Shown: positions 45,137 through 58,822 of the stretch, piece by piece
Layout of the letters: each line of letters starts with the position of its first letter
How positions within the stretch are numbered: position 1 is the first letter of the stretch
Assembly (NCBI RefSeq): GCF_019973775.1
Contig: NZ_AP025032.1
Span: 2,728,001-2,792,000, forward strand
DNA from: Aureimonas sp. SA4125
Lineage (GTDB): Bacteria > Pseudomonadota > Alphaproteobacteria > Rhizobiales > Rhizobiaceae
Reading direction: 5' to 3'
Length of the DNA stretch: 64,000 nucleotides
Translations under genes and position numbers: made by a program
Notes under the pieces: generated by a model
What the model saw: the letters and a program-made list of their open reading frames with translations, nothing else
Told to the model about the DNA's origin: nothing
Databases searched by the model: none

Positions 45137-46351
45137 ATGGCGAAGATCAAGGTCGCAAACCCGGTCGTGGAACTCGACGGCGACGAGATGACCCGGATCA
45201 TCTGGCAGTTCATCAAGGACAAGCTGATCCACCCCTATCTCGACATCAACCTCGAATATTACGATCTCAGCGTCGAGCATCGCGACGAAACCGGCGATCA
45301 GGTCACGATCGACGCCGCCCACGCCATCCAGAAGCACGGCGTCGGCGTGAAATGCGCCACCATCACCCCCGACGAGGACCGGGTGAAGGAATTCTCGCTG
45401 AAGAAGATGTGGAAGTCGCCGAACGGCACGATCCGCAACATCCTCGGCGGCGTCATCTTCCGCGAGCCGATCATCGCCAAGAACGTGCCGCGCCTCGTCC
45501 CCGGCTGGACCAAGCCGATCATCGTCGGCCGCCATGCCTTCGGCGACCAGTACAAGGCGACCGACTTCCGTTTCCCCGGCAAGGGCAAGCTGTCGATCAA
45601 GTTCGTCGGCGAGGACGGCGAGACGATCGAGCACGAGGTCTACGACGCGCCCGCCGCGGGCGTTGCCATGGCGATGTACAACCAGGACGACTCGATTCGC
45701 GATTTCGCCCGGGCCTCGCTGAACTACGGTCTCCTGCGCGGCTATCCCGTCTACCTCTCGACCAAGAACACGATCCTCAAGGTCTATGACGGCCGCTTCA
45801 AGGACATCTTCGAGGAGGTCTACCAGGCCGAATTCGCGGCGAGGTTCAAGGAGGCCAAGATCACCTACGAGCATCGCCTGATCGACGACATGGTGGCGTC
45901 GGCGATGAAGTGGTCGGGCGGCTACGTCTGGGCCTGCAAGAACTACGATGGCGACGTCCAGTCCGATACCGTGGCGCAGGGTTTCGGCTCGCTCGGCCTG
46001 ATGACCTCGGTGCTGATGACGCCCGACGGCAAGACGGTCGAGGCGGAGGCCGCGCACGGCACCGTCACCCGCCACTATCGCCAGCACCAGCGCGGCGAGG
46101 AAACCTCGACCAACTCGATCGCCTCGGTTTTCGCCTGGACGCGGGGCCTTGCCCACCGCGCCAAGCTCGACGACAACGCCGAACTCGCGCGCTTCGCCGA
46201 CACGCTGGAGAAGGTCTGCATCGACACCGTCGAGGCCGGCCACATGACGAAGGATCTCGCCCTCCTCATCGGTCCCGACCAGCCCTGGCTCTCCACCACC
46301 GGCTTCCTCGACAAGATTGACGAGAATCTCAAAAAGGCGATGGCCGTCTGA
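45137..46351 (+). CDS. icd: NADP-dependent isocitrate dehydrogenase
   Basis: The enzyme oxidatively decarboxylates isocitrate to 2-oxoglutarate in the citric acid cycle. The 404 residues belong to the eukaryote-like homodimeric group typical of alphaproteobacteria, with [20 protein letters not shown] at the start, [11 protein letters not shown] for substrate and [17 protein letters not shown] near the cofactor site. Length and start match the family. A strong terminator closes the gene. Confidence 0.96.
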   Translation: MAKIKVANPVVELDGDEMTRIIWQFIKDKLIHPYLDINLEYYDLSVEHRDETGDQVTIDAAHAIQKHGVGVKCATITPDEDRVKEFSLKKMWKSPNGTIRNILGGVIFREPIIAKNVPRLVPGWTKPIIVGRHAFGDQYKATDFRFPGKGKLSIKFVGEDGETIEHEVYDAPAAGVAMAMYNQDDSIRDFARASLNYGLLRGYPVYLSTKNTILKVYDGRFKDIFEEVYQAEFAARFKEAKITYEHRLIDDMVASAMKWSGGYVWACKNYDGDVQSDTVAQGFGSLGLMTSVLMTPDGKTVEAEAAHGTVTRHYRQHQRGEETSTNSIASVFAWTRGLAHRAKLDDNAELARFADTLEKVCIDTVEAGHMTKDLALLIGPDQPWLSTTGFLDKIDENLKKAMAV

Positions 46352-46393
46352 CCAAAGACGCCTCGGCGCCGCTGCGCCTGGCTCACCGCTTGC

Positions 46394-46427
46394 AGGGCGC
46401 CCGGTCTCAGGATCGGGCGCCCTTTTT
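46394..46427 (+). terminator. Rho-independent terminator of icd
   Basis: A 10-bp stem (46394-46403 with 46414-46423) with a 10-base loop is followed by five T (46423-46427). It lies 42 bases after the stop. Confidence 0.88.
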
Positions 46428-46542
46428 CGTTGCGGAAACAGCGATCGCCGTCACGCCGATGTCAAAAACGGGTGCCCCTCGGATGAAACCTACCGGTCGC
46501 TGGGACATTGGTCAGTCATCTGACAACGGAGCAGTTTCCCAC

Positions 46543-46908
46543 ATGACCTTTGCCACACCAGCCGCCATCGTCCTCGCCGGGCTTCTGTCCACCACCGCCG
46601 CCTTCGCCCAGAACGCTCTGGTCGAGATCGACGACGCGGTCATGCTTCCATCGATGAACGTCAGCGTCGATGCGCTCGACGACATGGACGTCTACGACAC
46701 CGCCGGCAAGAAGATCGGCGAGATCGAGGAGGTCGTCGGGACGAACGCTGAGACCCCGACGGCGGTCAGCGTCGAATTCGAGAACGATCTCGTAACGGGG
46801 GACGACGACCGGCTGGTCCCGCTGGAAAGCCTCAGCATGGACGGCAAACGCGTCGTTCTCGCGCTGGACACCGCCGCGATCAACCAGCTGCCGGCCTACG
46901 ACGACTGA
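46543..46908 (+). CDS. Secreted PRC-barrel domain protein
   Basis: A 121-residue protein with a Sec signal ending near AFAQ (about residue 24) and a PRC-barrel domain from about 45 to 110: DDMDVYDTAGKKIGEIEEVV and DRLVPLESLSMDGKRVVLAL. PRC barrels are small beta domains that bind proteins or cofactors; secreted ones are common in Hyphomicrobiales and their role is unknown. The frame is open 51 codons upstream through the icd terminator, so the ATG at 46543 is chosen. A bidirectional terminator follows. Confidence 0.8.
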   Translation: MTFATPAAIVLAGLLSTTAAFAQNALVEIDDAVMLPSMNVSVDALDDMDVYDTAGKKIGEIEEVVGTNAETPTAVSVEFENDLVTGDDDRLVPLESLSMDGKRVVLALDTAAINQLPAYDD

Positions 46909-46960
46909 CGGCGAACGTCCACGAAGCGGCAGCCCGCCGTCGCGCTCAGCGACAGGCACA

Positions 46961-46989
46961 AAAAAGCCCGGCAGCGATGTCGGGCTTTT
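46961..46989. terminator. Bidirectional terminator after the PRC-barrel gene
   Basis: A 12-bp stem with one wobble (46962-46973 with 46978-46989) and a GCGA loop has A and T runs at its two ends, so it can stop transcription from either side. It lies 53 bases after the stop of the PRC-barrel gene and 200 bases past the alaS stop on the other strand. Confidence 0.8.
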
Positions 46990-47185
46990 CGTTGGATGGG
47001 GCCCTGAGGCGACGGGATGGACGATGGATGCCGGCCCTGCGGGGGCAGCAGCCATCTGTCAGGTCCGAAGCCTGGACCGCTGGAGAACGAGGACCGCCGC
47101 AGGCTGCATCGCGCTGCCGGCGCGCGGGCTCCGGCAGGTTCAGGGCACGGGGTCCGAGGAAGCTCGCCTCCTCCGGATCCGCCTC

Positions 47186-49849
<2,664 letters not shown>

Positions 49850-50207
49850 GCTGGACCTTCAAATGCCTGGCGCACCGCCTCCTGTCGCGGGACGAGCCCG
49901 AAACTCTCGGCGATGCGATGAACAAAGTGGAGCAACCGGCCTTCGCGGCTGCGGGAGACCCGCGCCGCAAAGCGTCGCTCCGGGATAAGACGCCGACCGC
50001 AAGGCCGTGCCCGCGCTTTGTAGCGTCGGCTCCAATCGCTGTCCATCGGCGTCGCACCGCGGCCGGAAACGACAAAGGGCGGGACGCTTGCGCCCCACCC
50101 TTCCGGTTCCTCAGCCCGCTGGGCCGTCCTGAGTCAGCCTCGCCGGGGTCCCAGCTCCCCGGCCGAGGGCGCCAAACCTCCACACCCGGAAGGCGACGCA
50201 CCTCCCC
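49850..50207. other. Intergenic region between recA and alaS
   Basis: No gene is supported here. A weak inverted repeat near 50074-50103 (AAGGG-GGG facing CCC-CCCTT, one mismatch, GC-rich) with a short T run on the minus strand could end the recA transcript. I saw no convincing alaS promoter or attenuator. Confidence 0.4.
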
Positions 50208-51284
<1,077 letters not shown>

Positions 51285-51346
51285 GGGAGAGCCACCTTAT
51301 TTCACGCGGGAGACAGTGACGCAATCGCGCCTTAACTATCCCTCTC

Positions 51347-51391
51347 GTACATGTTTTGTTCTCGATTGGCAAGCGTGATCTCGCTTTGTTC
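51347..51391. promoter_or_regulatory. LexA (SOS) operator candidates upstream of recA
   Basis: The alphaproteobacterial LexA box is GTTC-N7-GTTC (GAAC-N7-GAAC on the other strand). GTAC-N7-GTTC at 51347-51361 and GATC-N7-GTTC at 51377-51391 each match with one mismatch. Both GTTC arms sit in the repeat TTTGTTCTCG, 30 bases apart. The first lies 63 bases before the recA ATG, where a promoter is expected. The site is also upstream of the divergent psuK. Confidence 0.6.
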
Positions 51392-51460
51392 TCGGTTTTC
51401 CCGGATGAGTCGCCTTCCCGGAATTCGTGCCGTTTCCTAAGATTTGATGAAAGTTTCGAG

Positions 51461-52414
51461 ATGGACGTCGGCCGACACCACATCTTCCTCGCCGGAGCTG
51501 CCCATGTCGACCGGCGAGGACGGTCCAGCGCGCGCATCCGGCTCGGCGCGTCCAATCCGGGGACAGTCGTCGAATCGCTCGGCGGCGCAATCTTCAACGC
51601 CGGGCTCGCGCTTCGGATGTTCGGGGCCGACGTGACGATGATGTCGGCGCGCGGCGGCGATCTCGAAGCGGGTCTTGTCGAGGCGTCTGTCGCCAGCGCG
51701 GGCATCGTCGACCACAGCATGGTCTGGCTGGACCGCCGCACGGCGACCTATACGGCCATCCTCGACGAGCGCGGCGACCTCGTTGCCGGCATTGCCGACA
51801 TGCAGCTTTACGATCTCCTGTCGGGCAGGGCCTATTCGCGCCGACACGTCCGCGCCGCCATGAGTGCCAGCGAAGGACTGATTCTCGACGCCAACCTGCC
51901 GGCGGGCGCGATCGATGCCCTCATCCAGTCCTTTGCCGGACGACCGGTCGCGGCCATCGGCGTCTCGCCCTCGAAGGCGGTCCGTCTCGGGGAACGCCTT
52001 GGGGCGCTGACGCTTCTCTTCCTGTCGCGGGCGGAGGCGGCAAGTCTCGTCGAAGCCTCGGCCGCGACCGGCGTCGCCCTGCTTGCCGAACTCCTTGCCG
52101 AAAGCGGCGCGAGCCGGGTCGTCATCACCGACGGCCCCTCCGACGTCGCCATCCTCGACCACGGGACGATCACCCTTCAGGCGCCGCCCGCGGTCGCGCG
52201 CCTCCGGGACGTCACGGGGGCCGGCGACACGCTCGCCGCCACCGCAACCCTCGCCTTCATCGACGGCTGGCCGCTCATCGAAGCCGTTCGGCTGGGAATG
52301 GCGGCGGCGAGCCGGCGCATCGCCGACGGGAGCGCCGATCCGCAGGATTGCCTATCCGCCATATACGCCATCGCCGCAGCCATGACGCCGCCGCGCACCG
52401 CCGACAACGCATGA
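51461..52414 (+). CDS. psuK: PfkB-family carbohydrate kinase, pseudouridine kinase candidate
   Basis: The 317 residues form a ribokinase-fold sugar kinase: GGAIFNAGLALRMFGADVTM near the N-terminus, the anion-hole DVTGAGDTLAATATLA with base Asp256 and VVITDGPSDVAIL. The gene is 12 bases before psuG on the same strand, so it probably phosphorylates pseudouridine to pseudouridine-5'-phosphate for PsuG. The ATG at 51461 is preferred to upstream in-frame starts that overlap the recA control region. The kinase substrate is inferred from context. Confidence 0.82.
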   Translation: MDVGRHHIFLAGAAHVDRRGRSSARIRLGASNPGTVVESLGGAIFNAGLALRMFGADVTMMSARGGDLEAGLVEASVASAGIVDHSMVWLDRRTATYTAILDERGDLVAGIADMQLYDLLSGRAYSRRHVRAAMSASEGLILDANLPAGAIDALIQSFAGRPVAAIGVSPSKAVRLGERLGALTLLFLSRAEAASLVEASAATGVALLAELLAESGASRVVITDGPSDVAILDHGTITLQAPPAVARLRDVTGAGDTLAATATLAFIDGWPLIEAVRLGMAAASRRIADGSADPQDCLSAIYAIAAAMTPPRTADNA

Positions 52415-52426
52415 AGGACGTCAACC

Positions 52427-53347
52427 GTGCAGAATCACGCCCTCTTTCACACTTCCCAGTCCGTCGGCGCGGCGCTTTCCGCCGGACGACCGGTCGTCGC
52501 GCTGGAATCCACGATCATCACCCACGGCATGCCCTTCCCCGAAAACCTCGAGACGGCGCGGGACGTCGAGGCGATCGTGCGGGCTGAAGGGGCGGAGCCC
52601 GCGACCATCGCGGTTCTGGACGGCCAGCTCCACATTGGTCTCGAGGCGGGCGAGCTCGATCAGCTGGCGCGCCGCGACGATGCCATGAAGCTGTCGCGCG
52701 CCGACCTCGCCTTTGCGCTGGCAACCGGCCGCACCGGGTCTACCACCGTCGCGGCGACCATGATCGCGGCAGCTCTGGCCGGCATCGGGGTCTTCGCCAC
52801 CGGCGGGATCGGCGGTGTCCACCAGGGTGCGGCGGACAGTTTCGACATATCGGCCGATCTCGAAGAGCTGTCCCGCACTGCCGTGATCGTCGTTTCGGCC
52901 GGCGCCAAGGCGATTCTCGACCTGCCAAAAACCCTGGAAGTGCTGGAAACGAAGGGCGTACCGGTCGTCGGCTATGGCTGCGACGTCTTCCCCGCCTTCT
53001 GGTCGCGGTCATCCGGCCTGCGCGCGCCGCTCCGGCTCGACACGCCGGAGGCCATCGCCTCCTTCCAGACGATGCGTGCCCGACTCGGCATCGGGGGCGG
53101 AATACTGATCGGCAATCCTGTCCCCGAAGCCGACGAGATCCAGACCGAGGTGATCGAAGCCTATGTCGCGACCGCGCTCGGCGAAGCCCGGGCGACCGGA
53201 ATATCGGGCAAGGCGGTAACGCCCTTTCTCCTCGGCCGAATGTTCGAGCTCAGCCAGGGTCAGTCGCTGAAGACGAACATCGCGCTGGTCCAGTCGAACG
53301 CCCGCCTTGCCGCCCGCATCGCCACGGCGATGGCAGCCGCCAGTTGA
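52427..53347 (+). CDS. psuG: Pseudouridine-5'-phosphate glycosidase
   Basis: PsuG cleaves the C-C glycosidic bond of pseudouridine-5'-phosphate to uracil and ribose-5-phosphate. The 306 residues match the family along their length: VALESTIITHGMPFPENLET with catalytic-region Glu27, GVFATGGIGGVHQGA for Mn binding, VSAGAKAILDLPKTLEVLE with the catalytic-type Lys and GGGILIGNPVPE. It starts with GTG, with AAGGA upstream and psuK 12 bases before. It converges with cckA 10 bases away. Confidence 0.92.
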   Translation: MQNHALFHTSQSVGAALSAGRPVVALESTIITHGMPFPENLETARDVEAIVRAEGAEPATIAVLDGQLHIGLEAGELDQLARRDDAMKLSRADLAFALATGRTGSTTVAATMIAAALAGIGVFATGGIGGVHQGAADSFDISADLEELSRTAVIVVSAGAKAILDLPKTLEVLETKGVPVVGYGCDVFPAFWSRSSGLRAPLRLDTPEAIASFQTMRARLGIGGGILIGNPVPEADEIQTEVIEAYVATALGEARATGISGKAVTPFLLGRMFELSQGQSLKTNIALVQSNARLAARIATAMAAAS

Positions 53348-53357
53348 GGCGGTCGCC

Positions 53358-55889
53358 CTACTGGTCGAGCATCTCCTTCACGGCGATGGCGAGATCTCTG
53401 AGAGAGAAGGGCTTGGCGAGGAAGCCGAACTTCTCGCCCTCCGGCAGGTTCTTGGCGAAGGCATCCTCGGCATAGCCGGAAACGAAGATGAACTTGAGGT
53501 CCGGCCGCGCCTTCCGCATTTCTCGAAGGAGGGTCGGGCCGTCCATTTCCGGCATGACGACGTCGGAGACGACCAGGTCGATCCGGCCTTCCAGCTGTTC
53601 CATCACATCCAGCGCCTCGACCCCCGACGCCGCCTCGTGCACCTCGTAGCCGCGCATCTTCAGCGCCCGAACATTGCCGGCCCGCACATGATCCTCGTCC
53701 TCGACGAGGAGGATCGAGGCGGTGCCGGAGAGGTCGGCCTTGGCGGACACGATGACCGGTCCCGCCTCGACCTTCGCGAGCGCCGCTTCGGAGGGGAAAT
53801 GCCGGGGAAGGAAGATGCGGAAGGTCGTCCCCTTGCCGACGACCGAGTCGACGAAGATGAAGCCGCCGGACTGCTTGACGATGCCGTAGACCATGGAGAG
53901 GCCGAGGCCCGTTCCCTTGCCGATCTCCTTGGTGGTGAAAAACGGCTCGAAGATCCGCTCGGCAACACTGTCCGGCATGCCGCCGCCGATATCGGTAACT
54001 TCGACGAGAGCGAAGTCACCTTCGGACATCTCGGCATAGCCGAACCGCTTGATCTCTTCCTCGGCGACATTGCGCGTCGAGATGGTGATGGTCCCCCCAT
54101 CGACCATGGCATCGCGGGCGTTCTGGACGAGATTGGTGATCACCTGCTCGAATTGGCCGATGTCGGCCATGACGGGCCAGAGATCGCGGGCATGGTGACG
54201 TTCGAGCTTCACCAGATCACCGGATATCCGCTTCAGCAGCAGATGCATGTCGGCGATGACATCGGTGAGGTTCAGCATCTTCGGCCGCATGGTTTGCCGC
54301 CGCGAATAGGCCAGGAGCTGACGTACAAGCGAGGCCGCCCGGTTTGCGCTCTGCTTGATCAACAGGAGATCCTGGAAGGACGGATCGCCGGCCCGGTGAT
54401 TGAGAAGAAGAAAATCCACCGAGGCCGTGATGATCGTCAGAACGTTGTTGAAATCGTGCGCGATGCCGCCGGCGAGATTGCCGATCGCCTGCATCTTCTG
54501 GCTCTTGGCGAACTGGTCCTCCAGCGCCCGCTGGTCGGTAATGTCGACGCCGTAGAGAATGACGGCCTCGCCCGAGCCATCGTGGACGTCAGACACGGCG
54601 CTGACATAGAGCCGGACGGACCGCGGGTTGTCGCCGGTAAGCTCGGCGTCCACCGACGGAATGCCTGCCTGATGGCGCGCGGCCAGCGTCAGCGCCTGAC
54701 GCAGGGCTTCCCAGCTCTCCGAACGCAAGCCGTCGGCGATCCGTCCCGATCCACTCGACACGGTCTGGCCGAACATCTTGGCGAAGGCCGGATTGGCCCG
54801 CACGACCTCACCGGCCTCGCTGAGGGCCGCGATCGCCATCGGCGATGAATTGAAGAAGCGGGTGAAACGGACCTCGGCGGCTTCCAGCGCGCTCGCGCCG
54901 TCGCCCTCGAGGCTGCGGTTGAGGACGATGGTGCGCGTCAGCCCGAGCGCGCCGTCGGGACCGCGGCCGCCGCAACGCAGGAGACGGGCGGGCAGTCGCC
55001 TGCCGCTGGCCCCGAGAAGGTCGAGGTCGATGGCGCTGACGGCGTTGGGATCTTCCTCTTCGGCACCGACATCGAGCAGCGCCAGAGCCTCGGGCGCGAC
55101 GAATTCCGCAATCGAGCGGGAATTGGGGCGGAAGGAGACGAGGTCGATGCCGAGCCAGTCGGCAAGCGTCGCATTGATATAGGCGATTCGGCCGGCGCGA
55201 TCGGATGCGAAAAAGCCGGCCGGCGCATGGTCGAGATAGTCGATGGCATGCTGCAGGTCCTGGAAGAAGGTCTCCTGCTCGTCGCGCTCGGCGGTGATGT
55301 CGGCGATCTGCCAGGCCTGCGCCGCCCCTCCCGTCCCCTTCATCGGCCGAACCGAGGTGCGGTACCAGCGCGGCCCGGTTTCGTCGCCGGAGAGACTGCG
55401 CGCCAGCCTGAACTCCTCCTGGCCGCCGATATTTTCCCGGGCAAGATTGCCGAGCCGATAGATCGCCTCCGAGGCGTCACGCTCGCGCGACAGCAGTCGC
55501 TCCAGCGTCTTCACCTCCGGTGCGGCGGCAGCACCCGTGGTCTGGCCATAGGCGTGGTTGGCGTAGATGATCCGTCCCTTGCCGTCGACAACGAGGGTGC
55601 CGACGTCCAGCGTGTCGAGGAAATCCTTGGCGATGCTGCCATCCCCGCTCTTGCCGGCGAAAGCGACCAGTCCGAGGGCGACGGCGAAAATCGTCGCGAT
55701 ACCGATCATGGCCAGCACGGCGAAGATCGCCAGCAATGCGTACGCGCCGTAGCTGTGACCTACCAGCGTCAGGCCCGCTGCGAAGAACAGGAGTGCACCG
55801 CCAAGAAGAAGCAGCCGACGGACGACACCTGCACTGGTGCTGCGATCGACGAGCGGCTTTTCCCTCACACCTGCCAAGGCCCCATTCAT
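53358..55889 (-). CDS. cckA: Hybrid sensor histidine kinase CckA
   Basis: CckA phosphorylates, via ChpT, the master regulators CtrA and CpdR that control the alphaproteobacterial cell cycle. The 843 residues have two membrane segments (about 25-45 and 50-78), PAS-like regions (about 90-200, 220-325, 340-450), a HisKA domain with His478 ([10 protein letters not shown]), an ATP-binding domain ([24 protein letters not shown]) and a C-terminal receiver with Asp776 ([12 protein letters not shown]) and Lys826. The ATG at 55889 precedes the first membrane segment; the longer frame is spurious. It is divergent from the FliO-like gene. Confidence 0.93.
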   Translation of the reverse strand: MNGALAGVREKPLVDRSTSAGVVRRLLLLGGALLFFAAGLTLVGHSYGAYALLAIFAVLAMIGIATIFAVALGLVAFAGKSGDGSIAKDFLDTLDVGTLVVDGKGRIIYANHAYGQTTGAAAAPEVKTLERLLSRERDASEAIYRLGNLARENIGGQEEFRLARSLSGDETGPRWYRTSVRPMKGTGGAAQAWQIADITAERDEQETFFQDLQHAIDYLDHAPAGFFASDRAGRIAYINATLADWLGIDLVSFRPNSRSIAEFVAPEALALLDVGAEEEDPNAVSAIDLDLLGASGRRLPARLLRCGGRGPDGALGLTRTIVLNRSLEGDGASALEAAEVRFTRFFNSSPMAIAALSEAGEVVRANPAFAKMFGQTVSSGSGRIADGLRSESWEALRQALTLAARHQAGIPSVDAELTGDNPRSVRLYVSAVSDVHDGSGEAVILYGVDITDQRALEDQFAKSQKMQAIGNLAGGIAHDFNNVLTIITASVDFLLLNHRAGDPSFQDLLLIKQSANRAASLVRQLLAYSRRQTMRPKMLNLTDVIADMHLLLKRISGDLVKLERHHARDLWPVMADIGQFEQVITNLVQNARDAMVDGGTITISTRNVAEEEIKRFGYAEMSEGDFALVEVTDIGGGMPDSVAERIFEPFFTTKEIGKGTGLGLSMVYGIVKQSGGFIFVDSVVGKGTTFRIFLPRHFPSEAALAKVEAGPVIVSAKADLSGTASILLVEDEDHVRAGNVRALKMRGYEVHEAASGVEALDVMEQLEGRIDLVVSDVVMPEMDGPTLLREMRKARPDLKFIFVSGYAEDAFAKNLPEGEKFGFLAKPFSLRDLAIAVKEMLDQ

Positions 55890-56253
55890 CGCCCTATCCG
55901 CCTCGATGGCATGTCGACACCTTCCGTCAGTCTGGCGATTCGAGCGGAAAGCCCTGGCCGGATGCCGGTGCCATTCCTCCCCAACGCTCTCTCGGGTTAC
56001 TCTCTCTATCCGAGCCGGAGGTCCGCCGGAAGATGCTGCTAACGCCCCGCTGGCGGATGATGGGCCGTCACAGCATGCGAAGCACGGATAGAGGGGATCC
56101 ACGACGCGGCGTCAGCGGAAGACCTGCTTCGTTGGTGCAGTGCGGATGAACCGTGCTAAAGGCAAGTTTTCCAAGCCGTCGGACGGCAAAATACGCTTGT
56201 CGTGACGATTGAATTCCGGTCTACCATGACCGCGTCTACCTCGGGAGTTCAGT
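55890..56253. other. Intergenic region between cckA and the FliO-like gene
   Basis: These 364 bases contain no supported gene. A promoter candidate for the FliO-like gene is TTGTCG (56197-56202) and TCTACC (56220-56225) with a 17-base spacer, followed by GGGAG before the ATG at 56254. The cckA promoter should lie in the other half but I could not place it. Confidence 0.4.
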
Positions 56254-58407
56254 ATGCGTGAGTGGCTTGTCGATCTTGTTGGCGAAGGCATGGCCCCGGC
56301 CGCCACCCTGGTCCTTTCGGCTGCGATCGTCCTGCTCCTCGTGTTCTCCGTCATCTGGGTCGCCAAGCGGGCCCTCGGGGGGCAGTTCGGTCAGCGGGCC
56401 AAGGGGCGCGGCCCCCGCCTTGCCGTGATGGACATTACCGCCATCGATCCAAAGCGCAAACTCGTCCTGGTTCGGCGAGATGAGGTCGAACATCTCATCC
56501 TGATCGGCGGACAGAACGACATCGTCATCGAGGCCAATATCCTGCGTGTCGCCAGTGGCGCGAGGCCGGCTCGGACCGAGCCCTCGTTCCGCCCGGACGA
56601 CGCCGCGCCCGTCGATCGCCGGCCGGCGGTAGCGGCAGCCCCATCGCAGCAGCGACCCGCGCCGACCCCACCTGCAGCGCAGGGGCCGCGACCCGCGGCG
56701 AACGGCGCGCCACGGGCCAAGGATGTCGTCCAAACCAGCCCCCTCGCCCGGCCCCTTCCGCGCGCTCCCTCGACACCGGAAATCTCGGCCCCCGCCCCCG
56801 TCGTCGTCGATCCCGACTCGCGGGTCGAGCCCGTCGCCGCTACGTTGCCGCCCCAGCCTGCCCCAGAAGCGCCGACCGCTCCTCCGCAACGCCGGGAGCC
56901 GGCCTTCAGCGATTCGCCGTCCTCCCGTCAGAAGGCCGAGCCAGCGTCGCCTGTGAAAGACGAGGAGCCCCAGCAGGGCGCCGACAGAGCGACCGTCGCC
57001 GACCGTGCGCCGGATACCGCAGCGCCGTTTCCCGTCGTGACGGAGGCGCCGGCGGGCGGTCCGTCGTCGCCGGTCCCTGATCGCAAGCCGGCAGCAGAAG
57101 CGCCCCGCAGCCCCGCCGACATCGTGAAAAATACTGCCGAGGCGCCTGCGGTCGTCACGACGGGAAGAATCGTCACCGCCGAGACCCCGCGGCCGGCACC
57201 GCCGCGCTATGTCCCTGTGGATCGCACGGGTCCGCCGAGCCAGCAGATCGTGACCCGCACTCCCGTGACCACGGCTTCCGGGCTCGTCGGCAACGGCGAG
57301 CCGCCGGTGCAGCGCGTCTCCGTCACCGGCCGAGATCCTTCCGGCGGGGGCATGACGGGCGGCAGCGTAAACACCCCGGTGGCTGAACCTGTCGCACCAG
57401 CAGTGCAATCGATGGCGGCACCGGCCGATTCCGGCGCGTTCGCGGCCCCGCCGTCGCCGACCCGCCAGGACGTGCCGGCCTCCCGGCCAGTTACGGCGCC
57501 AAGGCCCGCGGCTTCGACTTCTGCCCCCGATCCTTCCGGCGAGCGCGATCGGCCGCAGCCTGCGGCAAGCGCAGAGACGCAACCGGAGAATCCCCGCAGC
57601 AATCCACCGAAGATGAGGGAGATGGCCCCGCGCACGGGCGAGCCGGCATCGGGCCTTATCGGCGCGGCAGAGCGCCAGCGGGAGTTGATCCGCGCCCGGC
57701 CGACGCCGACCATGAGGCCGCCGGCTGAAACCACGCCAGCCGGACCGGACCTGACCCGGACTGCGGGAGTCCAAGTTCCACTGCCGCCGGGCTCAGTGCC
57801 GGACACCGCTTCTGGCGCTCGCGCGGCGCCCGAAGTCGCGCCGCCCGAAAAGAAGCCGCTGGAAGTGCGTAGCTTTGCGGCGTCCATCCAGGCGGGCGGG
57901 CGGGTGACGCAGGGCGCCCCGACCCCGGTCGACAGGACCCCGTCCAGCGTGCAACCGCCGGACAGGTCGCCGGCTGACGAGCCGACCCCCGCCGCGGCGC
58001 CCCGGCGTCCGCTGGTTGAGCCGGCCGCGCCGGTCGCGTCCTCCCCGGTCGCCCCGGTCGCGTCCGCCCCGGCCGCACGCGTCGCAGCGGAACCGGCGAA
58101 GGGCAACGACGGCGCCGATGACGATTTTGCCGGCCTCGAAGATTTCCTGTCCGCCGAGCTCGATTTCGGACTGGACGACGTCCATTGGAACGACGAACCG
58201 GAGGGCGCTGCTCCCGAGGTGCGGGTGGACGAGCCGAAGTCGACCACCGACAGCAAGCCGGCCGACAGCAAGCCGGCGGACAGCAAGTCGGCGGACAGCG
58301 AGGCAGAAAGCGAGGCGAAAAAGCCGCGTGCCCTGACGCTGGAGGAAGAGATGGAACGGCTCCTCGGCGACTTCAACTTCGAGACGTCGGACCGCGGCAG
58401 ACGCTGA
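56254..58407 (+). CDS. FliO-like membrane protein with very long Pro/Ala-rich tail
   Basis: The 717 residues start with a membrane segment (about 15-38) and a FliO-like domain to about residue 100: GGQFGQRAKGRGPRLAVMDI then RKLVLVRRDEVEHLILIGG, the flagellar-export FliO pattern. About 500 residues of Pro/Ala/Thr-rich low complexity follow, then an acidic end (GLEDFLSAELDFGLDDVHWN) and a charged helix (LTLEEEMERLLGDFNF). Normal FliO is 100-150 residues, so the tail is exceptional. No flagellar genes adjoin, and cckA and dksA are neighbours, so a flagellar role is uncertain. GGGAG precedes the ATG. Confidence 0.7.
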   Translation: MREWLVDLVGEGMAPAATLVLSAAIVLLLVFSVIWVAKRALGGQFGQRAKGRGPRLAVMDITAIDPKRKLVLVRRDEVEHLILIGGQNDIVIEANILRVASGARPARTEPSFRPDDAAPVDRRPAVAAAPSQQRPAPTPPAAQGPRPAANGAPRAKDVVQTSPLARPLPRAPSTPEISAPAPVVVDPDSRVEPVAATLPPQPAPEAPTAPPQRREPAFSDSPSSRQKAEPASPVKDEEPQQGADRATVADRAPDTAAPFPVVTEAPAGGPSSPVPDRKPAAEAPRSPADIVKNTAEAPAVVTTGRIVTAETPRPAPPRYVPVDRTGPPSQQIVTRTPVTTASGLVGNGEPPVQRVSVTGRDPSGGGMTGGSVNTPVAEPVAPAVQSMAAPADSGAFAAPPSPTRQDVPASRPVTAPRPAASTSAPDPSGERDRPQPAASAETQPENPRSNPPKMREMAPRTGEPASGLIGAAERQRELIRARPTPTMRPPAETTPAGPDLTRTAGVQVPLPPGSVPDTASGARAAPEVAPPEKKPLEVRSFAASIQAGGRVTQGAPTPVDRTPSSVQPPDRSPADEPTPAAAPRRPLVEPAAPVASSPVAPVASAPAARVAAEPAKGNDGADDDFAGLEDFLSAELDFGLDDVHWNDEPEGAAPEVRVDEPKSTTDSKPADSKPADSKSADSEAESEAKKPRALTLEEEMERLLGDFNFETSDRGRR
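58249..58308 (+). repeat. 15-bp tandem repeat within the FliO-like gene
   Basis: Four units of 15 bases start with GACAGC (58249, 58264, 58279, 58294) and keep frame, coding for repeated DSKPA-type residues. The last unit is degenerate. It adds charged low complexity before the acidic C-terminus and could vary in copy number. Confidence 0.8.
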
Positions 58408-58822
58408 TCCCAAGGGCGACCACGGCGCGACGAAATCGTGGTCGCTTCCGTTCGTTTCGGTCTGGAGACGTCGCCGTCGAGCACGCCTGGGATGGACGCC
58501 TGGGCGCAAGGCATGGCAGGCCCGAGATCGCTGTCGATCCCGTCAGTGCACCGCGGAGCAGGGCGTGACGCCGCCGAGATCCGACCAGCGTGATGTGGCT
58601 TCCAGGGACATTGAGAGGTGAGTAGGGATTGATCAGCCGACGGTGGCGATCGACCTTGGCGCGGAACGTCATCGCTCGCAGAACCGCCTTTGGCGGCCGC
58701 TATCGCAGCGTGAGGAGCACCGGCAGTGACGCTCGTTGCGATCGCCTGCAGGCCGCATCGGCAGCCTGGCGGATGGACGTCGCCGATCCCGGATCGCCGA
58801 AAACTCTATTCGTCGCAGCAGA
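58408..58822. other. Intergenic region between the FliO-like gene and dksA
   Basis: The 415 bases separate two convergent genes. A 9-bp inverted repeat (58416-58424 with 58437-58445), 8 bases after the FliO-like stop, may be its terminator, although only scattered T follow. I see nothing else coding or structured with confidence. Confidence 0.5.
58416..58445 (+). terminator. Possible terminator of the FliO-like gene
   Basis: A perfect 9-bp stem (58416-58424 with 58437-58445), a 12-base loop and a T-rich but interrupted downstream stretch. Confidence 0.45.

Noticed and set aside
49850..50207. Small gene or attenuator between recA and alaS
   Set aside because: Open frames have no start signals or family match, and no clear leader structure is seen.
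53307..54848. Plus-strand 513-codon frame opposite cckA
   Set aside because: Composition is typical of an antisense shadow and it overlaps a complete kinase.
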